A stretch of DNA of 64,000 nucleotides from Massilia sp. Root351. GTDB lineage: Bacteria > Pseudomonadota > Gammaproteobacteria > Burkholderiales > Burkholderiaceae_D. The DNA lies in assembly GCF_001425045.1 (NCBI RefSeq), contig NZ_LMDJ01000031.1:249768-313767 (forward strand). The letters run 5' to 3'. Within the stretch, counting starts at the first letter, position 1; every line of letters starts with the position of its first letter. The notes under the pieces are model-generated. The model was not told where the DNA came from. It made no database searches and saw nothing but the letters and a program-made list of their open reading frames with translations. Made by a program: the position numbers and the translations under genes. This document shows positions 1 through 5,688 of this stretch, in pieces.

Positions 1-338
1 ACCACGCCCAGCATCAGCAGGCCGTTGACGAAGGCGGCCAGCGCCTCGGCGCGGCCATAGCCGAAGGAGTAGCGCGCCGACGGCGGCCGCTTGGCGATCA
101 GCTGCGCCAGCAGGGCCAGGCCCAGCGCGGCGGCGTCGGTCACCATGTGGCCGGCGTCCGAGATCAGGGCCAGCGAATTGGCCAGGAAGCCGGACACCGC
201 TTCCACCCCGGCAAAGCCCAGCGTGAGCGCCACCGCCCAGCCCAGCACTTTCAGGCTGCGGTCTCCCGTGTAGTGTTTGTGCTGGGCGTCGCCCGCGCGG
301 TGCGCGTGCAGGTGGGCGGTGTCGGTATCGAGGTGCAT
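1..338 (-). CDS. Cation diffusion facilitator (CDF) efflux transporter, N-terminal part
   Basis: Only the first 112 or so residues are in the window; the gene runs off the left edge. CDF proteins export divalent metals such as Zn, Co or Ni across the inner membrane in exchange for protons. The start at 338 gives a short His-rich N-terminus (HLHAHRAGDAQHKH), then hydrophobic helices. The family metal-site motif ISDAGHMVTD and the motif SFGYGRAEALAAF, which follow the first two helices, are both present. The His-rich leader is common in DmeF/CzcD-like members. Which metal is carried cannot be told from this fragment. Confidence 0.85.
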   Translation of the reverse strand, partial: MHLDTDTAHLHAHRAGDAQHKHYTGDRSLKVLGWAVALTLGFAGVEAVSGFLANSLALISDAGHMVTDAAALGLALLAQLIAKRPPSARYSFGYGRAEALAAFVNGLLMLGV

Positions 339-343
339 AGGCG

Positions 344-790
344 TTATTTGTAAGTGCCGCAGGTGATGATGTATTGGCCCACCTGGCGGAACCAGGCCGA
401 CTTGGCGTGCATCTGCTGGGTCGTCGGGTGTACCCACTTATAGTCGACCGGACCTTGCTGGCCTTTGCTGGCTTTGTCCAGGATCTCGCGCACGAAGTAC
501 TTGTCGTCCTCGTCGCGGTAGTTGTATACGTTGAGGCCGACCAGGCGCGGAATGGCCCCGTGCGCCATTACCTTACCATGCTCGTCGTAGATCACGATAT
601 AGAGGTCGCGGTGGATGAAGCGGCCCTTGGGATTGCTGGCTTCGAAGAAGGTCTTGGCCGGCCCCTGGTCCGCCAGGTAGGCGGCGGTCTTGTTGACCAG
701 GGCGAGGGCGTCGGCCGGCGTGCCGTGGCCGCTGGCGCAGGCGCACAGGCTGAACAGCGCTGCGGCCAGAAAAGTTAACAACTGTTTCAT
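344..790 (-). CDS. Secreted single-Cache-domain protein, probable lipoprotein
   Basis: A 148-residue protein. It begins at ATG 790 (MKQLLTFLAAALFSLCACAS); an upstream in-frame start would add 12 residues ahead of the signal peptide and is less likely. The N-terminus is an export signal, and LCAC resembles a lipobox, so it may be lipid-anchored. The rest (DALALVNKTAAYL, then FIHRDLYIVIYDEHGKVMAHG and the LVGLNVYNYRDEDDKYFVRE region) matches small stand-alone Cache domains, which bind small ligands in the periplasm and are usually fused to chemoreceptors. Here there is no signalling domain. It lies only 5 bp from the CDF gene on the same strand. Ligand unknown. Confidence 0.8.
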   Translation of the reverse strand: MKQLLTFLAAALFSLCACASGHGTPADALALVNKTAAYLADQGPAKTFFEASNPKGRFIHRDLYIVIYDEHGKVMAHGAIPRLVGLNVYNYRDEDDKYFVREILDKASKGQQGPVDYKWVHPTTQQMHAKSAWFRQVGQYIITCGTYK

Positions 791-859
791 GTTTCTAGCG
801 TTTTCTGTAACAACTGAATATAGCATAGTGGGCTAGAGCAATGTTTTCACATTTGCCCC

Positions 860-888
860 TTGCGGAAGCGATTTTCACTCTCTATAAT
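860..888 (+). promoter_or_regulatory. Sigma-70 promoter of the tRNA-Val pair
   Basis: A -35 TTGCGG (860-865) and a perfect -10 TATAAT (883-888) are separated by 17 bp. Predicted transcription start is near 895, a few bases before the first tRNA at 899. Seen directly; activity is inferred. Confidence 0.8.
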
Positions 889-898
889 GCTGGTCTTC

Positions 899-975
899 GG
901 GCGGTTAGTTCAGCTGGTTAGAATACTTGGTCGACATCCAAGGGGTCGGGGATTCGAATTCCTCACCGCCCACCA
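899..975 (+). tRNA. tRNA-Val (GAC), copy 1
   Basis: A 77-nt cloverleaf with encoded CCA. Acceptor stem GGGCGGT/ACCGCCC, D stem GTTC/GAAT, anticodon stem CTTGG/CCAAG, T stem GGGGA/TCCTC with loop TTCGAAT. The seven-base anticodon loop is TCGACAT, giving anticodon GAC for valine GUC/GUU codons. Position 33, almost always U in tRNAs, reads C here. Confidence 0.92.
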
Positions 976-1029
976 GAACATGTAGTAAGATGGTTTTTCA
1001 GTTGTATGCAGTAAGCGAGCAGTAAACAA

Positions 1030-1106
1030 GGGCGGTTAGTTCAGCTGGTTAGAATACTTGGTCGACATCCAAGGGGTCGGGGATTCGAATTCCTCACCGC
1101 CCACCA
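1030..1106 (+). tRNA. tRNA-Val (GAC), copy 2
   Basis: Identical over all 77 nt to the copy at 899-975, including the C at position 33. The 54-bp spacer has no clear promoter of its own, so both copies are probably cut from one transcript. Confidence 0.92.
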
Positions 1107-1121
1107 CCAACATTATGTAAG

Positions 1122-1201
1122 AGCGAGAAAGGCAATCCGGTTATGACACCGCGAACTACTACCAAGGTTAGTAAGTAACGCTAGTCACCGGCTTTCTCAC
1201 G
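1122..1201 (+). promoter_or_regulatory. Long inverted repeat in the thrS upstream region
   Basis: GAGAAAG (1125-1131) and CCGGT (1137-1141) are jointly complementary to ACCGGCTTTCTC (1187-1198). That gives a 12-bp stem with a 5-nt bulge and a roughly 45-nt apical loop; three more outer pairs (AGC/GCT) can form across a 2-nt bulge. It sits between the tRNA pair and the terminator at 1218. It may be a processing site for tRNA 3' ends or part of a thrS leader. Function inferred only. Confidence 0.4.
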
Positions 1202-1217
1202 CTATCACATGGAAGAA

Positions 1218-1243
1218 AACGCGGCTAGCCCGCGTTTTTTTTT
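1218..1243 (+). terminator. Intrinsic terminator after the tRNA pair / before thrS
   Basis: Stem AACGCGG (1218-1224) / CCGCGTT (1230-1236) with a 5-nt loop, followed by an uninterrupted T run. It lies upstream of the chosen thrS start, so it either ends the tRNA transcript or attenuates thrS. Confidence 0.8.
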
Positions 1244-1316
1244 CGTCCGCAGTTTCGCAGTTTCCCAATATTTCCGTTTCACCCACTATCCGGCATTTTG
1301 CCGACTGGAGAGCATG

Positions 1317-3224
1317 ATGGTTGCAGTCCGACTTCCCGATGGTTCCGTGCGTCAGTTCGACGCGCCCGTCACGGTGGCCCAGGTGGCCTCCAATATCAGC
1401 ACCAGCCTGGGCAAGGCTGCGCTGGCCGGCAAGGTTGACGGCAAGGTCGTCGACACTTCCTTCCTGATCGAGCAGGATGCCGACGTGGCCATCGTGACCG
1501 ACCGCGACCCGGAAGGCCTGGACGTGATCCGCCACTCCACCGCCCACTTGCTCGCCTACGCCGTCAAGGAGCTGTTCCCGGACGCGCAAGTGACCATCGG
1601 CCCGGTGATTGAAAACGGCTTCTACTACGATTTCTCGTACAAGCGCCCGTTTACGCCGGAAGACCTGGTGGCGATCGAAAAGAAAATGGCCGAACTGGCC
1701 AAGAAGGACGAGCCGGTCACCCGCCAGGTCCTGCCGCGCGACGAGGCCGTGGCCTACTTCAAGTCCATCAACGAACACTACAAGGCCGAGATCATCGCCT
1801 CGATTCCAGCCGACCAGGATGTGTCGCTGTACTCGGAAGGCAAGTTCACCGACTTGTGCCGCGGCCCGCACGTGCCGTCGACCGGCAAGCTGAAAGTGTT
1901 CAAGCTGATGAAGCTGGCCGGCGCCTACTGGCGCGGCGACTCGAAGAACGAGATGCTGCAGCGCGTCTACGGCACCGCCTGGACCAAGAAGGAAGACCAG
2001 GAGCAGTACCTGTTCCAGCTGGAAGAGGCGGAAAAGCGCGACCACCGCAAGCTGGGCAAGCAGCTGGACTTTTTCCACTTCCAGGACGAGGCGCCCGGCC
2101 TGGTGTTCTGGCATCCGAAAGGCTGGACCATCTGGCAGCAGGTTGAGCAATACATGCGCAACAAATACCAGGTCAACGGCTACCAGGAAGTGAAGGCGCC
2201 GCAGATCCTGGACGCCAGCCTGTGGGGTAAGACCGGCCACTGGGACAACTACCGCGAAAACATGTTCGTGACGGAGTCGGAAAACCGCTCCTACGCGCTA
2301 AAGCCGATGAACTGCCCGGGCCACGTGCAGATCTTCAACAGCAATATGCGCTCCTACCGCGACCTGCCGCTGCGCTACGGCGAGTTCGGCCAGTGCCACC
2401 GCAACGAGCCGTCCGGCGCGCTGCACGGCATCATGCGCGTGCGCGGCTTCACCCAGGACGACGGCCACATCTTCTGCATGCAGGAGCAGATCGAGCCGGA
2501 AGTGGTGGCGTTCCACACCCAGGCCATGGAGGTGTACGCCGACTTCGACTTCACCAACATCGACGTCAAGCTGGCGCTGCGCCCTGACAGCCGCATCGGC
2601 ACCGACGAAGTGTGGGACGAGGCCGAAGAGGCGCTGCGTTCCGGCCTGCGCGCCTGCGGCGTGGCATGGACCGAGCTGCCGGGCGAGGGTGCCTTCTACG
2701 GCCCGAAAATCGAATACCACCTGAAGGATTCGCTGGGCCGCCCTTGGCAGGTCGGCACCATGCAGGTCGACTTCTTCATGCCGCAGCGCCTGGGCGCCGA
2801 ATACGTGGCGGCCGACAACTCGCGCCAGGTGCCGGTCATGCTGCACCGCGCCATCGTCGGTTCGCTGGAACGCTTCATCGGCATCCTGATCGAAAACTAC
2901 GCCGGCGCGCTGCCGATGTGGCTGGCGCCGGTGCAGGTATCGGTGCTCAACATCTCCGACGCGCAGGCCGATTATGTGAACGATGTGGCCGCCAAGCTGC
3001 GCAAACAGGGCTTCCGCGTGCAGACCGATTTGCGCAACGAGAAGATTACGTATAAAATACGCGAACATTCCGTCCAAAAACTGCCGTACATTCTGGTCGT
3101 CGGCGACAAGGAACGGGATGCCAACACTGTGGCCGTGCGGGCACGTGGGAATGTCGATCTGGGCGTAATGTCCCTCGACTCCCTGGTTGAGCGACTCCTC
3201 AAGGACGTTGCCGACAAAGCCTGA
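1317..3224 (+). CDS. thrS: Threonine--tRNA ligase
   Basis: A 635-residue class II aminoacyl-tRNA synthetase that charges tRNA-Thr, close to the family's usual 640. An N-terminal TGS domain (MVAVRLPDGSVRQFDAP) is followed by the editing domain with HSTAHLLAYAVKELFPDA and a FTDLCRGPHVPS motif. The catalytic core includes KPMNCPGHVQIF and RNEPSGALHGIMRVRGFTQDD, and a C-terminal anticodon-binding domain follows (WLAPVQVSVLNISD). The reading frame stays open upstream to 1209, but that stretch carries a terminator. ATG 1317, or ATG 1314 one codon earlier, follows a GGAG at 1307-1310 and gives the canonical N-terminus. It heads the translation cluster with infC 53 bp downstream. Confidence 0.97.
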   Translation: MVAVRLPDGSVRQFDAPVTVAQVASNISTSLGKAALAGKVDGKVVDTSFLIEQDADVAIVTDRDPEGLDVIRHSTAHLLAYAVKELFPDAQVTIGPVIENGFYYDFSYKRPFTPEDLVAIEKKMAELAKKDEPVTRQVLPRDEAVAYFKSINEHYKAEIIASIPADQDVSLYSEGKFTDLCRGPHVPSTGKLKVFKLMKLAGAYWRGDSKNEMLQRVYGTAWTKKEDQEQYLFQLEEAEKRDHRKLGKQLDFFHFQDEAPGLVFWHPKGWTIWQQVEQYMRNKYQVNGYQEVKAPQILDASLWGKTGHWDNYRENMFVTESENRSYALKPMNCPGHVQIFNSNMRSYRDLPLRYGEFGQCHRNEPSGALHGIMRVRGFTQDDGHIFCMQEQIEPEVVAFHTQAMEVYADFDFTNIDVKLALRPDSRIGTDEVWDEAEEALRSGLRACGVAWTELPGEGAFYGPKIEYHLKDSLGRPWQVGTMQVDFFMPQRLGAEYVAADNSRQVPVMLHRAIVGSLERFIGILIENYAGALPMWLAPVQVSVLNISDAQADYVNDVAAKLRKQGFRVQTDLRNEKITYKIREHSVQKLPYILVVGDKERDANTVAVRARGNVDLGVMSLDSLVERLLKDVADKA

Positions 3225-3277
3225 CCCCGAGGAAACTCGCATACCGGCCGATCATCGAATTTTTAAAGGAAACTACA

Positions 3278-3799
3278 ATAGCTACTGACAAGTCGCATCG
3301 CATCAATGGCGAAATCACCGCTCCCGAAATGCGTCTGAGCGGGGTTGACAACGAACCGCTCGGTATCGTGAGCCTGGCCGAAGCCTTCCGCCTGGCGGAA
3401 GAAGCGAACGTCGACCTGGTGGAGATCGCCCCGACGGCGGTCCCGCCAGTCTGCCGTCTGATGGACTACGGCAAGTTCAAGTATTCGGAGCAGAAGAAGG
3501 CCCACGAAGCGAAGCTCAAGCAAAAAGTCATCTCCGTGAAGGAAGTCAAATTCCGTCCGGGCACCGATGACGGCGATTACAATATCAAGCTGCGCAACCT
3601 CATCAAGTTCCTCGATGACGGCGACAAGACCAAGATCACGCTGCGCTTCCGCGGCCGTGAGATGGCGCACCAGGATATCGGTTTCCGCATGCTCGAGCGT
3701 CTGAAGGCTGACCTGGAGCCGTACGGCCAGGTCGAGCAGTTCCCGAAGATGGAAGGCCGCCAGATGATCATGGTCCTGGCGCCGAAAAAGAAGAAGTAA
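3278..3799 (+). CDS. infC: Translation initiation factor IF-3 (ATA start codon)
   Basis: A 173-residue factor that binds the 30S subunit, discriminates start codons and prevents premature 50S joining. The conserved N-terminus (ATDKSHRINGEITAPEMRLS) is only recovered from ATA 3278, which has an AAGGA at 3266-3270 seven bases upstream; the first ATG (3329) would delete 17 conserved residues. E. coli infC likewise uses a rare codon (AUU) so that IF-3 represses its own translation, and ATA probably does the same here. N-domain (VDLVEIAPTAVPPVCRLMDYGKFKY), lysine-rich linker and C-domain (KITLRFRGREMAHQDIG) are intact; it ends in APKKKK. Confidence 0.95.
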   Translation: MATDKSHRINGEITAPEMRLSGVDNEPLGIVSLAEAFRLAEEANVDLVEIAPTAVPPVCRLMDYGKFKYSEQKKAHEAKLKQKVISVKEVKFRPGTDDGDYNIKLRNLIKFLDDGDKTKITLRFRGREMAHQDIGFRMLERLKADLEPYGQVEQFPKMEGRQMIMVLAPKKKK

Positions 3800-3806
3800 A
3801 CAAGAA

Positions 3807-3851
3807 TTTGCGGAATAGCGGACACCTTAGGGTATAATCGCGTTCCGCAAA
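3807..3851 (+). promoter_or_regulatory. Candidate rpmI promoter within a 9-bp inverted repeat
   Basis: A perfect -10 TATAAT (3833-3838) is preceded by TTGCGG (3808-3813) with a long 19-bp spacer. The element is framed by TTTGCGGAA (3807-3815) and its exact complement TTCCGCAAA (3843-3851). The -35 lies inside the left arm and the likely start site inside the right arm. It would supply rpmI-rplT-pheS independently of thrS-infC. Confidence 0.6.
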
Positions 3852-3951
3852 ATGTAGTGGCCAACAGCAAGACGGACCGCTGCATCAACAAGTGAAAGCA
3901 GGCCTCTAAGCGCAGCGTAGTGCTGCCACCTGCAATCCTGTTAATTTGGAG

Positions 3952-3969
3952 CTGCCCGTAAGAGGGCAG
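3952..3969 (+). promoter_or_regulatory. Hairpin covering the rpmI ribosome-binding site
   Basis: CTGCCC (3952-3957), loop GTAAGA, GGGCAG (3964-3969). The 3' arm includes the G-rich part of the only plausible Shine-Dalgarno (AGAGGG, 3961-3966) for rpmI at 3977. In E. coli, L20 represses rpmI-rplT translation through structure at the rpmI site; this leader could serve the same role. Inferred from structure. Confidence 0.5.
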
Positions 3970-3976
3970 ATGTGTT

Positions 3977-4174
3977 ATGCCAAAAATGAAGACCAAAAGC
4001 TCCGCGAAAAAGCGTTTTCGCGTGCGTCCAGGTGGTACTGTTAAATCGGGTATGGCTTTCAAGCGCCACATCCTGACCAAAAAGACCACCAAGAACAAGC
4101 GTCAGCTGCGTGGTACCCGTAACATCAACGCATCGGATGTCACGTCCGTCATGCGCATGATGCCTACCGCTTAA
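3977..4174 (+). CDS. rpmI: 50S ribosomal protein L35
   Basis: A 65-residue, strongly basic protein of the large subunit. The sequence MPKMKTKSSAKKRFRVRPGG and the ending RNINASDVTSVMRMMPTA are typical of bL35, and the length is normal. It lies 25 bp before rplT in the conserved infC-rpmI-rplT order. A 177-bp leader with a promoter and a hairpin separates it from infC. Confidence 0.97.
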   Translation: MPKMKTKSSAKKRFRVRPGGTVKSGMAFKRHILTKKTTKNKRQLRGTRNINASDVTSVMRMMPTA

Positions 4175-4199
4175 TCTCACACTCATTTAAGGAGCTAAT

Positions 4200-4559
4200 A
4201 TGCCTCGAGTAAAACGTGGGGTTACTGCGCGTGCCCGTCATAAAAAAGTATTAAACCTGGCCAAGGGTTACCGTGGTCGTCGTAGCAAGGTATACCGTAT
4301 TGCCAAGCAAGCAGTCATGCGCGCTGGCCAGTACGCATACCGTGACCGCCGTAACAAGAAGCGCGTCTTCCGCCGCCTGTGGATCGCCCGTATCAACGCC
4401 GCTTCCCGTGAGCATGGCGTGACGTACAGCGTGTTCATGAACGGTCTGAAGAAGGCGAACATCGAGCTGGACCGTAAGGTTCTGGCCGATATGGCTGTGA
4501 TGGACAAGCCGGCCTTCGCCGCGATTGTCAACACCGTCAAAGCACAAATCGCTGCCTAA
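4200..4559 (+). CDS. rplT: 50S ribosomal protein L20
   Basis: A 119-residue rRNA-binding protein needed early in 50S assembly; in characterised bacteria it also represses its own operon. MPRVKRGVTARARHKKVLN is the canonical basic extension, and the globular part (INAASREHGVTYSVFMNGL) is intact. An AAGGAGCTAAT ribosome site precedes the ATG. It is followed by a double hairpin before pheS. Confidence 0.97.
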   Translation: MPRVKRGVTARARHKKVLNLAKGYRGRRSKVYRIAKQAVMRAGQYAYRDRRNKKRVFRRLWIARINAASREHGVTYSVFMNGLKKANIELDRKVLADMAVMDKPAFAAIVNTVKAQIAA

Positions 4560-4578
4560 TATCAGCGTTTGATGCGTA

Positions 4579-4636
4579 GCGCTGCTTCCGGCAGCGCATG
4601 AGAGCGGGGCAAGGTGTGAACCTGTGCCCCGTTTTT
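4579..4636 (+). terminator. Tandem hairpins and intrinsic terminator between rplT and pheS (possible attenuator)
   Basis: First hairpin: GCGCTGC (4579-4585) / GCAGCGC (4591-4597), loop TTCCG. Second: CGGGGCA-AGGT (4605-4615) pairs with ACCT and TGCCCCG (4620-4631), with one bulged G, a GTGA (GNRA) loop and a TTTTT tail to 4636. The second is a strong intrinsic terminator placed inside the operon, so it should reduce pheST readthrough. No Phe-rich leader peptide of the E. coli pheST type was found; the only short frame (ATG 4572) encodes nine residues without Phe. Confidence 0.75.
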
Positions 4637-4659
4637 AATTTCCAAGACAGGAATATTGC

Positions 4660-5676
4660 ATGAACTCCCTGGAAGAACTGGTCGTCTCGGCACGTGCTGA
4701 CTTTATCGCCGCCGCAGACGCCGCCGCACTTGAGAACGCCAAAGCCAAGTATCTGGGCAAGACCGGCCAGATCACCGAAATGATGAAGGGCCTGGGCAAG
4801 CTCGACCCGGACGCGAAAAAAGCGCAGGGCGCGCTGATCAACGCCGCCAAAGTGCAGATCGAAGCCGCGCTGACCGCGCGCCGCGACGCCATGGCCGAAG
4901 CCCAGCTGCAAGCCCGCCTGAACGCGGAAGAAATCGACGTCACTTTGCCAGGCCGCGGCCGCGCCGGCGGTGGCCTGCATCCTGTCATGCGCACCTGGGA
5001 GCGCGTGGAGGAAATCTTCCGCTCGATCGGCTTCGACGTGGCCGGCGGCCCCGAGATCGAAACCGACTGGACCAATTTCACTGCCCTGAACAGCCCGGAG
5101 AACCATCCGGCCCGTTCGATGCAGGACACCTTCTACGTGGACGGCAACGACAGCGCCGGCAAGCCGCTGCTGCTGCGCACCCACACCAGCCCGATGCAGG
5201 TACGCTACGCGCGCAGCCACACGCCGCCGATCAAGGTGATCGCGCCGGGCCGCACCTACCGCGTCGACAGCGACGCCACCCACTCGCCGATGTTCCACCA
5301 GGTCGAAGGCCTGTGGATCGCCGAGGACATCAGCTTCGCCGACCTGAAGGGTGTGTACCTGAACTTCGTCAAGGCCTTCTTCGAGACCGATGACCTGCAG
5401 GTGCGCTTCCGGCCGTCATATTTCCCGTTTACCGAACCGTCGGCCGAGATCGACATCGCCTTCGGCAGCGGTCCATTGAAGGGCCGCTGGCTGGAAGTGT
5501 CCGGCTCCGGCCAGGTGCACCCGTCGGTGGTGCGCAACTTCGGCCTCGATCCCGAGCGCTACATCGGTTTCGCGTTCGGCTCCGGCCTGGAGCGCCTGAC
5601 CATGCTGCGTTACGGCATCAACGACCTGCGCCTGTTCTACGAAGGCGACCTGCGTTTCCTGAAACAGTTCAACTGA
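4660..5676 (+). CDS. pheS: Phenylalanine--tRNA ligase, alpha subunit
   Basis: A 338-residue catalytic subunit of the alpha2-beta2 PheRS. An N-terminal coiled coil (MNSLEELVVSARADFIAAAD onward) binds tRNA-Phe. The class II core is seen in GGGLHPVMRTWERVEEIF, LLLRTHTSPMQVRYA, IAPGRTYRVDSDATHSPMFH and FAFGSGLERLTMLRYGI. It lies 12 bp upstream of pheT in the usual order and has an AGACAGGAAT ribosome site. Confidence 0.97.
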   Translation: MNSLEELVVSARADFIAAADAAALENAKAKYLGKTGQITEMMKGLGKLDPDAKKAQGALINAAKVQIEAALTARRDAMAEAQLQARLNAEEIDVTLPGRGRAGGGLHPVMRTWERVEEIFRSIGFDVAGGPEIETDWTNFTALNSPENHPARSMQDTFYVDGNDSAGKPLLLRTHTSPMQVRYARSHTPPIKVIAPGRTYRVDSDATHSPMFHQVEGLWIAEDISFADLKGVYLNFVKAFFETDDLQVRFRPSYFPFTEPSAEIDIAFGSGPLKGRWLEVSGSGQVHPSVVRNFGLDPERYIGFAFGSGLERLTMLRYGINDLRLFYEGDLRFLKQFN

Positions 5677-5688
5677 GGCACCACGACT

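Noticed and set aside
1209..1316. Upstream extension of thrS from ATG 1209
   Set aside because: The added 36 residues are unrelated to ThrRS and the DNA encodes an intrinsic terminator; ATG 1317 has a proper ribosome site.
4572..4601. A nine-residue frame before pheS considered as an attenuator leader peptide
   Set aside because: It has no Phe codons and no ribosome site, and it lies within the first hairpin.
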